A DNA stretch of 64,000 nucleotides, taken from NCBI RefSeq assembly GCF_025833875.1, contig NZ_JAOYOD010000001.1, forward strand, positions 1,240,001 to 1,304,000. The letters run 5' to 3'. The translations under genes were made by a program, and so were the position numbers. Numbering within the stretch: the stretch's first letter is position 1; each line of letters starts with the position of its first letter. Shown one piece after another: positions 43,376 to 53,146 of this stretch. The notes beneath the pieces are model-generated. The model saw only the letters and a list, made by a program, of their open reading frames with translations. It had not been told where the DNA came from and ran no database searches. Origin of the DNA: Reichenbachiella ulvae. Lineage in GTDB: Bacteria > Bacteroidota > Bacteroidia > Cytophagales > Cyclobacteriaceae.

Positions 43376-46009
43376 CTATTCTTTCACCACTCTAAAATTT
43401 TTCCAATTTCCATTTTGATGGACTCTCAGGAGATAAACCCCAGGTTTCAATGAACTTCCGATTTGCATTTCATTCATGATGGAGGTGTTCAAATAGGTCA
43501 ATTGCTTGCCCGACATATCGGTCAATTCAATGGCCGAAACACTTTTAGGATCTTTGATCTGTAAATGAAAACCATTCCTGGACGGATTAGGATAAACAGC
43601 AAAGTCCAAATCCGACTGTCCTTGATCAGCAAGCATTCTCGCTCCATTTTGTTTCACGATCTCAAAATGACCCCATGATACTGAAGATACATAGTGAATG
43701 AAATACTTGCCCTGAATTTTGGAAGGGAGACTATTCGACCAGGTGTTGGTGTAGTCCACTCCATTGATCTCGAGTTGATCCAGACTCCAGGAATTGATAT
43801 AGCCCACATTGCCAGAGACCTCCCAGCAATACTCCCCTGCTCCATCATAGCTAAATGGCATACTGATCGCTGTAGGGTTATCACAAGGATCTCCCCCACC
43901 CGTCGGGATTTCTGAAAAGTTTGCTACTACGGATGTATTCGCATTGATAGTGAAAGAAAGCGGGTTGGCTGAACCCGAAATATCTCCACTCCATCCATCA
44001 AATTGCCAGCCTGAATCAGCTGTTGCCGTTAGACTAATGGTACTGCCTTCATCAAAAACAGAACCAGCAGGATTTACTGCTATAGAACCATTGCCTGAAG
44101 TACCGGTCGTCAAAGTATATTGAACTACCGGATCAGGGTCACTTCCCCCTTCGTAGGGAGACAGATAACTACCATCGATTACAGATTGAGAAATGCCTGG
44201 GCCTGACCAAGCCACAGCGAGGTTGTCTCCACCGCTGCCTTCTTTGTGCAGCACTTCGATATAGTATTTCGCTCCAGCTACCAGATTGACCGTTGCTACT
44301 TGCGAACTGTACTTGTCCCACTGCTGCGGGCTGGTCCATCCATCTACCGATGCGATCAATGAAGCATTCGCAGCATTATCATCAGTACTTAAATACAATT
44401 CCGTATTGTCATCTCCCGATACCCAGAAAGTATAGCTACCGCTAGTAGGTGCATGTACATAGCCTCTGACTCTTGTACCATAGTTGTCAGCCCAATTCGT
44501 TGGCGCCTCGAAACTGGTCATTTGAGTGCTTCCACTTGGACTACTGGGATAATTGCTATTTCCCGTCAAGGCAGATATTGACGAGCCACTGATACCCGTC
44601 CAATATTCTCTTAAGATACTGCCCGTACCCGATCCTCCTGTGTTCTCTTCTACAAAAACTGCTGTGATGTTTTTGTCGCTGTTCATGCTGACGGTCGCCG
44701 GATTGGTATTGCCACTCAAATCCCCAGTCCACCCACTGAAGACCCAACCTGCATCAGGACTAGCCGTCAGCGTAACTGTACCGCCTGATGGATAAGTCCC
44801 TGATGAAGGTGATACACTACCCGATCCGCTGGTGGTCACTGATAGGTTATAATCTGTCGGTCCCGGATCTGTACCTACTCCGGCCATCAAGGCATCGATG
44901 GCACCCTGGTCCACTACCGCTCCACTACTTCTATCAAATAGCGCAAAACCCATGTCTCCATTGTGACCATTGTCCCAATAGACCGAAAGTATCCCTCTTT
45001 GTTTCGCTGCATTGACGATGTACTCGAGATAGTACTCTCTAGCTGCTATGTGATCGGTATAGGCAGTTCCTGATAGTGAGGTTCGCTTCACTACACCAAA
45101 CTCACCAATCACTACTGGCACACCTTGATCTACCCATTTGGTCTTCACCTGATTGAACAAATCATCTGTGTAGGCTTCCTGACCCCATGTGCAGACATCT
45201 CCACCTGCAAAAGGAGCACCCCAGGTAGTACATGCCTGACCATTGTTGGTATTGAGTGTGAAATCGTAAGGATCGTAATGGTGGATCTCCACAAATAGGC
45301 GATCCGAAGCTGAATCATTTGGGAGGGAAAAGTAATCCAAACCAAACCAGGCATTGGTATTATAGGTCTGTACGATCAGCACCCTGCTGGCATTGTTGCC
45401 ACCAGTAGCACGCACGGCATTCACAAAAGTCTGGTTGAAAGATTCTTGTACTTCGATGTTTTCAGCTGTTGGGATGCTATAGTTCTCCCTTACCTCATTG
45501 GTTCCGGCAAAGAGCAAATGCTCGTCATAGCTATTGAAATAATTCGCTATTTGCGTCCAATAGGCGTCTTGCTTCACATTGATGGCAGCCTGCATGGAAT
45601 AGATGGGATGCTCCTCTAACCAGCCACCGTCCCAGTGACTGTTCAGTATCACATACATATCATTGGCATAGCAGTAATCGACCACCTCCTTGACACGGGC
45701 TAACCAGGCGGGATCAATTTCATAGGTGCTCTGGTTGGCATAGCTGTCCCAGGCACATGGGATACGAACGGTGTTGAATCCGGCGGCTTTTACTGCATCG
45801 ATCAGTTGTTGGGTGGTGGCAGGGTTTCCCCAACCTGTTTCATTGCCGGGTACTTCCAGGGAGTTACCGATGTTCCAGCCGATGGTCATTTGGCTGGCAA
45901 GCTCTGTGGCTGTCGGGCCTTGAGCTTTGGTGTCGAAATGTAGCCCTAGAGCTACGAGCATAGCAAGTATGCTACTCCGCAAAACGGAGCTTAGTTTTAG
46001 TCGTTTCAT
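43376..46009 (-). CDS. GH5 cellulase with PA14 and InlB-like repeats and T9SS sorting domain
   Basis: An 877-aa secreted endoglucanase-type enzyme. A signal peptide (about 1-30) is followed by a GH5 catalytic domain (31-385) with acid/base Glu172 in AGTNEVREN and nucleophile Glu303 in VVIGEFGVV. A bacterial InlB-like repeat follows (about 395-450, GSVSPSSGTYPSGG, AGWVFSGWTGDLSG), then a PA14 domain (about 460-630) and a second InlB-like repeat (about 637-705). A carbohydrate-binding-like segment (about 715-790) and a type IX C-terminal domain (FAVYPNPSRNG... to the end) complete it. It is surface-displayed or secreted and probably cleaves beta-1,4-glucans, with the middle domains aiding binding to plant or algal polymers. 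Confidence 0.93.
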   Translation of the reverse strand: MKRLKLSSVLRSSILAMLVALGLHFDTKAQGPTATELASQMTIGWNIGNSLEVPGNETGWGNPATTQQLIDAVKAAGFNTVRIPCAWDSYANQSTYEIDPAWLARVKEVVDYCYANDMYVILNSHWDGGWLEEHPIYSMQAAINVKQDAYWTQIANYFNSYDEHLLFAGTNEVRENYSIPTAENIEVQESFNQTFVNAVRATGGNNASRVLIVQTYNTNAWFGLDYFSLPNDSASDRLFVEIHHYDPYDFTLNTNNGQACTTWGAPFAGGDVCTWGQEAYTDDLFNQVKTKWVDQGVPVVIGEFGVVKRTSLSGTAYTDHIAAREYYLEYIVNAAKQRGILSVYWDNGHNGDMGFALFDRSSGAVVDQGAIDALMAGVGTDPGPTDYNLSVTTSGSGSVSPSSGTYPSGGTVTLTASPDAGWVFSGWTGDLSGNTNPATVSMNSDKNITAVFVEENTGGSGTGSILREYWTGISGSSISALTGNSNYPSSPSGSTQMTSFEAPTNWADNYGTRVRGYVHAPTSGSYTFWVSGDDNTELYLSTDDNAANASLIASVDGWTSPQQWDKYSSQVATVNLVAGAKYYIEVLHKEGSGGDNLAVAWSGPGISQSVIDGSYLSPYEGGSDPDPVVQYTLTTGTSGNGSIAVNPAGSVFDEGSTISLTATADSGWQFDGWSGDISGSANPLSFTINANTSVVANFSEIPTGGGDPCDNPTAISMPFSYDGAGEYCWEVSGNVGYINSWSLDQLEINGVDYTNTWSNSLPSKIQGKYFIHYVSSVSWGHFEIVKQNGARMLADQGQSDLDFAVYPNPSRNGFHLQIKDPKSVSAIELTDMSGKQLTYLNTSIMNEMQIGSSLKPGVYLLRVHQNGNWKNFRVVKE

Positions 46010-46308
46010 AATTATGCTTATTAGTTATAAAAATTCAATACAAGCTAGAAAACAAGAGCCGGATACTGGGGTGAGATTGGTTAACAATTGGGTGGTTAAA
46101 TGTTTGATAGTGAACGGATAGAACAATCAAAGAACAGCACTATCCAAATAGGTTTTTTATCAAAATTCTACTCTCATTTCTTATAATGAGTGTTATAAAC
46201 AACTGTTTGACCTTTCTGTTCACACTTGTATGTTTAATAAATGACATCATCATTGATTCTTCTTTGGTATTTGAGTAAATTAAGTACTTGACCCAAACAT
46301 CGAACATC
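46010..46308. other. Intergenic stretch between divergent genes
   Basis: About 300 bp of AT-rich DNA between the divergent cellulase and TPR-lipoprotein genes. It must contain both promoters. No strong hairpin or repeat is seen; the cellulase leader has an imperfect ATAATTATGCTTATTAG stretch just before its start. Confidence 0.4.
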
Positions 46309-47931
46309 ATGTCTACCTCTACCCTCTCAAAACTACTCGTAGTAATGGTGTTGCTGTCTGCCTGTCAGGCACCCAAGCAACAGGAAAGTTTTCAACTAGG
46401 CCAGCTCAATCATCAGTTCAAAATCAATAAGAGTGCGCAGGAACCTTTCGAAAGAGGATTGTTGTTGCTTCATAGTTTTGAATATGATGATGCGCGAGAG
46501 GCCTTTATCGAAGCACGCACCAACGACCCATCAGAACTGATGGCCTATTGGGGTGAAGCCATGTCTCATTACAAGGCCCTTTGGGGATTACAAAATGAAG
46601 ATTCAGGCAAAGCAGTCATCCAGCGAGCAGGGATGACTCAGGATAACCGATATAAGTTAGCCAGTGGACCTTTAGAGCTGGACTTCTGGAAGGGAATTGA
46701 AATACTCTATGGTGAGGGGAGTTTAGACGCCAGAAATCAAGCCTATGCAGATCACATGGCGGATTTGTATGAGCGTTATCCGGACAATCAAGAGGTGGCG
46801 GCCTTTTATGCGCTGGCACTGATGTGGACCGAATCTGATGGCAGAACCCAGGAAGCATCAGGTTTGTCCGCCCAGATTGCCAAAGGTATTCTGGAGGAAA
46901 ATCCTTTACATCCCGGTGCCTTGCACTACCTGATTCATGCCAATGATGATCCAGACTATGCGGCGCTTTCCATCGCAGCTGCCAATGAATATGCCGATGT
47001 AGCACCAGATGCGACCCATGCTTTACATATGCCCTCACACATCTATCTGGCCATGGGTATGTGGAATGAAATGGTTCATTCGAATGAAAATTCTTATGCG
47101 GCCAGTGTGAACCGTATGGAACGTAAAGGCCTGGGCGATGAAGCCAGAGGCTACCACAGCTATGCCTGGCTACACTATGGCTATTTGCAACAAGGCCGGT
47201 TCGACAAGGCAGAGAAGTTGCTCCGAGACATGCATCATTATGTAAACAGCGTGCCAGTGAGGTACACCAGACGCTATCTGATCAGTATGCAAAATGCCCA
47301 GTTGGTAGAATCAGGTCAATGGATAGAGGGGCTGGAACCTATGATTGTAAACATTGAGGATCTGAGCTTAACCAGTCAGGCGGGGCAACTTTTCTTTCAA
47401 TCCATGCTGGCCTACGAAAAGGGAGATTCGATCTCCATAGCCGCCCATACTGATTCATTAGAAAACAAAATAGCAGCCGCAGAACTTATCGTAATTGAGA
47501 AGACCATAAGTGTATGTGGTACCGGACCTACCAGATATGCACCAGACAAATCAGACATCCTGCGTGCACAAGTGATGGTCAATCAAATGAATGCCTTTAT
47601 CAGCATCTTGGCCAAGGATACAGAACTTACGGAGCTTTATCTGATGGCAGCTACTAACCTGGAGGAAGAGGCAGAATATTCTTACGGCCCTCCAGACATC
47701 CCCTATCCATCTTTCGAACAATATGGAGAGTGGTTGCTGACTCAAGATCGACCTAAGGAGGCTTTAGAAATGTTTGAAAAAAGCCTGGCAGTGGCAAAAA
47801 ATAGAACCAGAGCCCTGGATGGAAAGATCAATGCACTCAATTTGCTCGGACAACCTGCTGCGATTGATTCTGTAAGGATGATCATAAAGGAGTTTTGGGT
47901 TGGAATCGACAGTACTGATGTGACGATATAA
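46309..47931 (+). CDS. TPR-repeat lipoprotein
   Basis: A 540-aa protein with a lipoprotein signal (KLLVVMVLLSAC, Cys in LLSAC). The mature part is a helical solenoid of tetratricopeptide-like repeats (FERGLLLLHSFEYDDAREAFIEA..., ALEMFEKSLAVAKNRTRALDGKINALN). Two conserved blocks, AYWGEAMSHYKALWG and HALHMPSHIYLAMGMWNEMV, are typical of a family of periplasmic TPR proteins. The frame can open at TTG 46288, but ATG 46309 places the signal correctly. The family's role is not established. Confidence 0.85.
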   Translation: MSTSTLSKLLVVMVLLSACQAPKQQESFQLGQLNHQFKINKSAQEPFERGLLLLHSFEYDDAREAFIEARTNDPSELMAYWGEAMSHYKALWGLQNEDSGKAVIQRAGMTQDNRYKLASGPLELDFWKGIEILYGEGSLDARNQAYADHMADLYERYPDNQEVAAFYALALMWTESDGRTQEASGLSAQIAKGILEENPLHPGALHYLIHANDDPDYAALSIAAANEYADVAPDATHALHMPSHIYLAMGMWNEMVHSNENSYAASVNRMERKGLGDEARGYHSYAWLHYGYLQQGRFDKAEKLLRDMHHYVNSVPVRYTRRYLISMQNAQLVESGQWIEGLEPMIVNIEDLSLTSQAGQLFFQSMLAYEKGDSISIAAHTDSLENKIAAAELIVIEKTISVCGTGPTRYAPDKSDILRAQVMVNQMNAFISILAKDTELTELYLMAATNLEEEAEYSYGPPDIPYPSFEQYGEWLLTQDRPKEALEMFEKSLAVAKNRTRALDGKINALNLLGQPAAIDSVRMIIKEFWVGIDSTDVTI

Positions 47932-47935
47932 AAAA

Positions 47936-47966
47936 AGCACTCTACTATCTGGGATAGAAGAGTGCT
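47936..47966 (-). terminator. Terminator of the frameshifted GPAAKN gene
   Basis: AGCACTCT-A-CTATC and GATAG-A-AGAGTGCT form a 13-bp stem with one mismatch. On the minus strand it is followed by a T7 run. It lies between the convergent TPR-lipoprotein and GPAAKN-repeat genes. Confidence 0.85.
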
Positions 47967-48020
47967 AAACTATTGGATAACTCCTATTACGCTATATACA
48001 GTTCCGTCTGAACTGGTTTC

Positions 48021-48375
48021 TTATTTAGTTTTAGATGACTTGTTGTTTTTAACCAACACACTGTTTTCATGTGTATCATTCATCCAAACTTTATGATTTT
48101 TGGCTGCAGGTCCTTTCAACGCAGGTCTATCAGATATGACAGCTACCTCTGAGAAAATCTCCTGATTTTCAGTTGACCAAACCTTGCTGTTTTTAGCAGC
48201 AGGTCCTTGCAGTTTATTCACTTCAGACTTCATTACTATAGTCTGCTCTGTTTTTGTTTCATTATTCCAGGGCTTATGATTTTTAGCAGCAGGTCCTTTG
48301 AGAACCATTGTTCCCTTGCGCCTGAGCGAATATGGCTGCTGTAGAAAATGCAATTGCGATGATGACCGTTTTCAT
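48021..48375 (-). pseudogene. GPAAKN-repeat secreted protein, frameshifted copy
   Basis: ATG 48375 begins a clear signal peptide (MKTVIIAIAFSTAAIFAQAQ), but that frame ends within ten codons after GNN (TAA). The repeats continue in another frame (48021-48353): LKGPAAKNHKPW, LQGPAAKNSKVW, LKGPAAKNHKVW. A one-base change near 48300-48310 separates signal and repeats. The intact paralogue lies next door at 48622-48978. Either this copy is a pseudogene or it is made by slippage; no long homopolymer is at the break, which favours a pseudogene. Confidence 0.8.
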
Positions 48376-48537
48376 AACTATTTATATTTCGTGTTAGACA
48401 TTTGATTAACTCTTCAGTACAATTTTACGAGGATTAATAGCCGAGATTTGTATAAGAAAAATGGTAATTTTTAGTGTAGGTTTTTCAGGATAATAGGCAT
48501 CCGTATTTATACAGAGGTCAAGACTGAACATAAAAAA

Positions 48538-48569
48538 AGCACTCTGCTACAGTTAGATAGCAGAGTGCT
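48538..48569 (-). terminator. Terminator of the intact GPAAKN gene
   Basis: AGCACTCTGCT and AGCAGAGTGCT form a perfect 11-bp stem with a 10-base loop, followed on the minus strand by T7. It is clearly related to the terminator at 47936, showing that the gene and its terminator were duplicated together. Confidence 0.9.
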
Positions 48570-48621
48570 CTATATGAGATCAACTCTAATTCAACCTTTT
48601 GGTTCTGATCTATTGTCTTAC

Positions 48622-48978
48622 TTATTTGGTTCGCTTTATGGTATCCTTTTTGACTAATGTTGAATTATCCGTATCCGCCTTCATCCACACCTTGTGGTTT
48701 TTAGCAGCAGGACCTTTCAATGCTGGTCTATCAGATACCACAGCGATTTCAGTAAAGTCTTCCTTGTTCTCCTCAGCCCAAACTTTATTATTCTTAGCCG
48801 CTGGGCCTTGTAGTTTTTTGGCATTGTCAGACTTCATTACTATAGTCTGCTCTGTTTTTACATCATCCTTCCAAGGCTTGTAGTTTTTAGCTGCAGGACC
48901 TTTCAAATTATTTCTTCCTTGTGCGCCAGCAAAAGTAGCTGCCGTCAAAAACAAAATAGCAATTATTACCTTTTTCAT
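48622..48978 (-). CDS. Small secreted GPAAKN-repeat protein
   Basis: A 118-aa protein with a signal peptide (KKVIIAILFLTAATFAGAQG). The mature 98 residues are built from three repeats with the consensus L(K/Q)GPAAKN.K.W (LKGPAAKNYKPW, LQGPAAKNNKVW, LKGPAAKNHKVW), separated by ~20-residue linkers rich in acidic and Val residues. The family is not recognised. The invariant Trp and Asn in short repeats suggest a structural or ligand-binding surface motif. A frameshifted paralogue with matching terminator lies just downstream. The NarL-type two-component genes adjacent on the same strand could regulate it. Confidence 0.8.
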   Translation of the reverse strand: MKKVIIAILFLTAATFAGAQGRNNLKGPAAKNYKPWKDDVKTEQTIVMKSDNAKKLQGPAAKNNKVWAEENKEDFTEIAVVSDRPALKGPAAKNHKVWMKADTDNSTLVKKDTIKRTK

Positions 48979-49122
48979 AGCTCTGTGTATTTAGTGATTC
49001 AATCCGTTTTATTCATCTATACAATTATACGTGCTATAGAGGCCGGATTTACTCTAAGAAAAATGGTAAATAATAGTGGTAATAAATCCTGAGGACAGGC
49101 ATCCGTATTTATACGGATACTC

Positions 49123-49755
49123 TTAAATCAAACTCAGTTTTGTTGCTTTTTTGATCAATTCAGCGGTGTTTTTGACGTCCAGCTTCTTCATCATATTTAC
49201 GCGATGAGTCTCAACTGTACGCGTACTTATGATCAATTTATCGGCAATTTCCTTTGTGGTGAGACCATCAGAGATCATTTCTAGTATCTCCATTTCTTTG
49301 GCCGAAAGCTTCTTGGGCTGGTTGCCTTCCATGGCCATGATGTTGATCATTCGCTCGGATATGGTCGGATTGAAATACTTCTGTCCTTTGTATACCGTAT
49401 TGATGGCCTGAACCAGCTCTTCCTCATCCGTATTTTTCAACAGGTAGCTATAGGCCCCACTCCTGACGCACTTCACGATGTAGTTGCCATCATCATGCAT
49501 CGAGATGGCTATGGTTTTGATTTTTGGATATTCTTTTTTCAACTTGGTCAATGCCTCAAAACCATTCATCTCAGGCATGGTCAGGTCCAGTAAAAGCACA
49601 TGCGGAAGGTCTCCCTTTTCTAAAAACTTAAACAGTTCCACTCCATTGCTAAGGCCGGCTAATACTTCAAATTCATCATTTCCAGCTAATAGGGCACTCA
49701 TGCCGTCTCTGAATAACTGGTGATCATCTACAATGGCTATTTTAATCTTTGTCAT
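49123..49755 (-). CDS. NarL/LuxR-family response regulator
   Basis: A 210-aa regulator with receiver motifs IAIVDDHQLFRDGM, VLLLDLTMPEMNGF and a C-terminal LuxR helix-turn-helix (LSAKEMEILEMISDGLTTKEIADKLIISTRTVETHRVNMMKKLDVKN). It overlaps the upstream kinase by 14 bp, so they form a pair. The target operon is unknown. Confidence 0.95.
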   Translation of the reverse strand: MTKIKIAIVDDHQLFRDGMSALLAGNDEFEVLAGLSNGVELFKFLEKGDLPHVLLLDLTMPEMNGFEALTKLKKEYPKIKTIAISMHDDGNYIVKCVRSGAYSYLLKNTDEEELVQAINTVYKGQKYFNPTISERMINIMAMEGNQPKKLSAKEMEILEMISDGLTTKEIADKLIISTRTVETHRVNMMKKLDVKNTAELIKKATKLSLI

Positions 49756-51469
49756 TTTTCTTTGGGATTTCTACTTCCACTTCTGTTCCTGTTTGATCCG
49801 AATGGATCATAAAGAGTCCATTAAATACTTCTATTCGCTCCCGAATGTTGCGCAAACCTGATCCTGGTTGAGATTCGTTTACCTTAAAACCCTTACCATC
49901 ATCCTGATAAAACAAACTGAATCGATCTTCAAATTCTGTCAATGACAGCTTGATACTTTGAGCTTCTGCATGCTTGAGCGTGTTATTGATCAGTTCCTGA
50001 CAGACTCTGAATATGCATATATTAATTTCTGGATTCAGTTCAGTATCCTCATCAAATGATGAGTTGATATAGCGGATGTCCATATCAGAGGACTTTCTGA
50101 CCAACTCTACAAAATTTTCCAGCGCCTTCCCTACTCCAAAGTCAATCAAGGCCTGGGGCATCAGGTTATAAGACATCTGCCGGATGGCGGTAATGGTATC
50201 ATCCACCATTCTTTTCATCTTCAACTTGTCGTCCTCGTCCATGTCTGCCGACTGAACCGCCAGCTTGAGCGTAGTTAACAATGGACCTAATCCATCATGC
50301 AACTCTCTAGACAGCCTTTTTCTTTCATTTTCCTGTCCCGTGATAAGCGATTGCTTGGAAAGCAAACGGTTTTGATCTTCCTTCTTTTTGAATTCAATCA
50401 GCTGCTTCTGCATTTGCATCAGGGATTTGCCCAATACATCACTTTCGCCGAGGGGCTTATGGCTAGAGTCCAAATTCATACTACCCAACTCATGCGAAAA
50501 CTGGATCGCTCCACTGATACTCTTTTTCAATTCATCCAGCGCATTGAACATTTGGTTGATCTCCTGAGCAGGGTAATGCTTAGTGAAGCTGATATTATAT
50601 TTTCCTACAGACATACTGGTCAGTAGATCCCGCATTTTTAATAAGGGCTTGGAAAAAAGATCCATCAGAAAGAAAGACAGTGCAATGGAAACGACTAATA
50701 CCAACAGTGCAATAAGCAATAGCTTGGCACGCATTTCCTGTAGCGGTATGTTGACTTCTTCTACATCTATTTCGGACAAAATGCCCCAGTTGAGGTTGGG
50801 TACATTGATGCGCTGATAGGCACTGAACACTTCCACTCCCCGATAATCTGCAAACATGCCGGTGCTGTCCTTTCCTGCTAGGGATTTGTCTACTCCCTGG
50901 GTATGCGCTTCAATATTTGATGGGATTTTGGAAGGGAAAAACCGAGAAACTGAACGCAATGAATAGTCTACTCCAACCAGATAGGTCTCTCCACTCTGGC
51001 CCATTCCGGTTCGCTCCAGCAGGATCTCCTGAATGCGTGGCAATCGTTTTACATTCATCAAGTACCTGCCACTATCCAAAACTTCAATGAAGGCTAATTT
51101 GATTTTACCCTGTTCATCGCACTTGCTCACGTCATAGATGCCTGAGGTAATCACTCCATCAAAAGAGAAATCGGAACATAGGTGCTCGGTAGGATCGGTA
51201 GTATAATAAATGTTATTCTCCAGATTATCTCTAGACTGGAGAATAACATTCTCATGAAACTCCCCCCATTCTGATTCTAAATAGTGCTCGATCTGAACAC
51301 ATTTTAGATTTTTAATAGAGGCCAAATGAAGCAGTACCCGTTCGTTGAGTGCCTGCTGGAATTGCTGATAAAAGAATATGGACAAAGACGCAATGGTCAA
51401 TATGATTAGCATATTGATCATAAGTGTCGTCCAAAGCCTGATACTGATACTGTTCATTTGTTTAGCCAT
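49742..51469 (-). CDS. Membrane sensor histidine kinase (HisKA_3/NarX type)
   Basis: A 575-aa sensor with two membrane helices (about 12-32 and 248-268) enclosing a ~215-residue periplasmic domain, possibly Cache-like. A HAMP-like linker (FSKPLLKMRDLLTSMSVGKYN) and a coiled segment follow. The HisKA_3 box is ERKRLSRELHDGLGPLLTTLKLAV, and the ATPase has RVCQELINNTLKHAEAQS, YQDDGKGF and GSGLRNIRERIE. It is divergent from amt with a 220-bp gap, and its regulator overlaps it by 14 bp. The signal is unknown. Confidence 0.93.
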   Translation of the reverse strand: MAKQMNSISIRLWTTLMINMLIILTIASLSIFFYQQFQQALNERVLLHLASIKNLKCVQIEHYLESEWGEFHENVILQSRDNLENNIYYTTDPTEHLCSDFSFDGVITSGIYDVSKCDEQGKIKLAFIEVLDSGRYLMNVKRLPRIQEILLERTGMGQSGETYLVGVDYSLRSVSRFFPSKIPSNIEAHTQGVDKSLAGKDSTGMFADYRGVEVFSAYQRINVPNLNWGILSEIDVEEVNIPLQEMRAKLLLIALLVLVVSIALSFFLMDLFSKPLLKMRDLLTSMSVGKYNISFTKHYPAQEINQMFNALDELKKSISGAIQFSHELGSMNLDSSHKPLGESDVLGKSLMQMQKQLIEFKKKEDQNRLLSKQSLITGQENERKRLSRELHDGLGPLLTTLKLAVQSADMDEDDKLKMKRMVDDTITAIRQMSYNLMPQALIDFGVGKALENFVELVRKSSDMDIRYINSSFDEDTELNPEINICIFRVCQELINNTLKHAEAQSIKLSLTEFEDRFSLFYQDDGKGFKVNESQPGSGLRNIRERIEVFNGLFMIHSDQTGTEVEVEIPKKNDKD

Positions 51470-51692
51470 GATTCAGCAACGTCCAATTTAGACAAACAAA
51501 TGATGAATAAAAACGGTAACACAGATCAGACTGCAATAATAATCAATACAGGTGTTATTCTGTTTCAAATCATGTTTTTTTCTGTGTGTATCTTAAATTT
51601 TATTATCCTTGCGGTTGGTTTTGACAACAAGCCCCCAAAGCTGATAAAAAACTGGATAACGCTTTATTATTGGATACATCAAATTCATTTTT

Positions 51693-53006
51693 ATGAACAA
51701 AAAATCTATTTCGCTATTGATTATGGCATTTGCTATGCCTTTGATCAGCTGGGGACAAGACAGCAGTCTGGATACAGGAGATACGGCCTGGATGCTCGTA
51801 TCGACCGCACTCGTGATGCTGATGACCCCCGCAGGTCTAACCTTGTTTTATGGAGGACTTACCCGAAGAAAGAGTGTACTCAATACCATCGGTATGAGCT
51901 ACACAGCTTTTTGTACCGCCACCATTGTATGGGTAGTGATCGGATACAGTTTGGCCTTCAGTGAGGGCAATGGTTTTATTGGAGGATTCGACTACTTTAT
52001 GCTTCGAGGCATTAAAATCGACGACATCTCCGGCACGATACCTCACCTACTCTTTGTCATGTTTCAGGGCACTTTCGCAGCTATAGCCGTCGCATTGGTG
52101 AGTGGTTCTATCATCGAGCGTGTAAAATATTCTACCTGGTTTATTTTCTCCATTCTTTGGGTAATGTTCATCTACTCTCCTATTGCTCATATGGTATGGG
52201 GCGGTGGCATCCTAAGTGATCACGGAGAGCTTGACTTTGCTGGCGGTACCGTCATTCATATCAATGCAGGAATCTCAGGTTTGGTTCTCGTGTATCTCGT
52301 AGGTAATAGAAAAGGACACAAAGGGCTGGAGCACCGTCCTTCATCCACCAAACTAATGCTGCTGGGTAGTGCATTGTTGTGGTTTGGATGGTTTGGTTTC
52401 AACGGAGGTAGTGAGTTAGCTGCTGACTTTATTGCAGCCAATGCACTGTTGGTGACTAATGTCGCTGCTGCAGCAGGTGGATTGGCATGGCTCACCATCG
52501 AGTGGATGACTAGCCACAAGAAACCGACTTTGCTAGGATCTGCCTCTGGTGTCGTATCTGGTCTGGTGGGAATCACCCCAGCATCTGGATATGTTGATGT
52601 GAGTGGAGCTATCCTGATTGGTCTGATTTCTGGTGCCATTGGATATTTTGGTGTGGTTAAACTCAAGGTGCTATTAGGGTATGACGATACGCTGGATGTA
52701 TTTGGCATTCATGGTTTAGTGGGAATATTCGGAGCAATAGCTACCGGGTTTCTGGCCAACCCAGATATCAATGGAGAAACTGGCCTACTCTATGGAAATC
52801 CAGGTCAAGTAGTTCCTCAGCTGGTGGCGGTTGGTGCCACGATTGTTTATTCTGGAATCGGATCGATCCTACTTTTTAAAATCACCACTTTGGTGACAGG
52901 TGGTGGGCGTGTAGAAGATGCACTAGAAGACCAGGGTATGGATCTGGGCTATCATGGAGAAGAGAGTTTTGATACTGAAGATTATATAGAACCAACCAAA
53001 GCATAA
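51693..53006 (+). CDS. amt: Ammonium transporter
   Basis: A 437-aa Amt/Rh-family channel. A probable signal peptide (KKSISLLIMAFAMPLISWGQ) precedes eleven membrane helices, typical of Amt. Conserved segments are TPAGLTLFYGGL, YSPIAHMVWGGGIL, FAGGTVIHINAGISGLV (first pore His) and FGIHGLVGIFGAIATGFLA (second pore His). The C-terminal tail (VEDALEDQGMDLGYHGEESF) is the regulatory domain contacted by GlnK in other bacteria; no glnK gene is adjacent here. A strong terminator follows at 53029. Confidence 0.97.
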   Translation: MNKKSISLLIMAFAMPLISWGQDSSLDTGDTAWMLVSTALVMLMTPAGLTLFYGGLTRRKSVLNTIGMSYTAFCTATIVWVVIGYSLAFSEGNGFIGGFDYFMLRGIKIDDISGTIPHLLFVMFQGTFAAIAVALVSGSIIERVKYSTWFIFSILWVMFIYSPIAHMVWGGGILSDHGELDFAGGTVIHINAGISGLVLVYLVGNRKGHKGLEHRPSSTKLMLLGSALLWFGWFGFNGGSELAADFIAANALLVTNVAAAAGGLAWLTIEWMTSHKKPTLLGSASGVVSGLVGITPASGYVDVSGAILIGLISGAIGYFGVVKLKVLLGYDDTLDVFGIHGLVGIFGAIATGFLANPDINGETGLLYGNPGQVVPQLVAVGATIVYSGIGSILLFKITTLVTGGGRVEDALEDQGMDLGYHGEESFDTEDYIEPTKA

Positions 53007-53028
53007 GATAGACTAATTACTAAATAAC

Positions 53029-53060
53029 AAAGGCCTTTGAATCAATTCAAAGGCCTTTTT
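53029..53060 (+). terminator. Bidirectional terminator between amt and the antiporter gene
   Basis: AAAGGCCTTTGAAT and ATTCAAAGGCCTTT form a 14-bp stem with a short loop (CA) and T/A tails on both sides. It lies between the convergent amt and antiporter genes. Confidence 0.9.
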
Positions 53061-53146
53061 AATATAAATTTAAATGTAGTAGATAAGCCCCTTCTGAGCA
53101 AACCTTAACTGATTTCTAACCGCCAAATTAGAATTATAAATACTTT

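Noticed and set aside
48599..48883. Plus-strand open frame of 94 codons
   Set aside because: Antisense to the GPAAKN-repeat gene; its length comes from the repeat composition.
51458..51964. Plus-strand open frame overlapping the kinase start and the amt start
   Set aside because: It overlaps the true N-terminus of Amt in another frame and has no family-like sequence.
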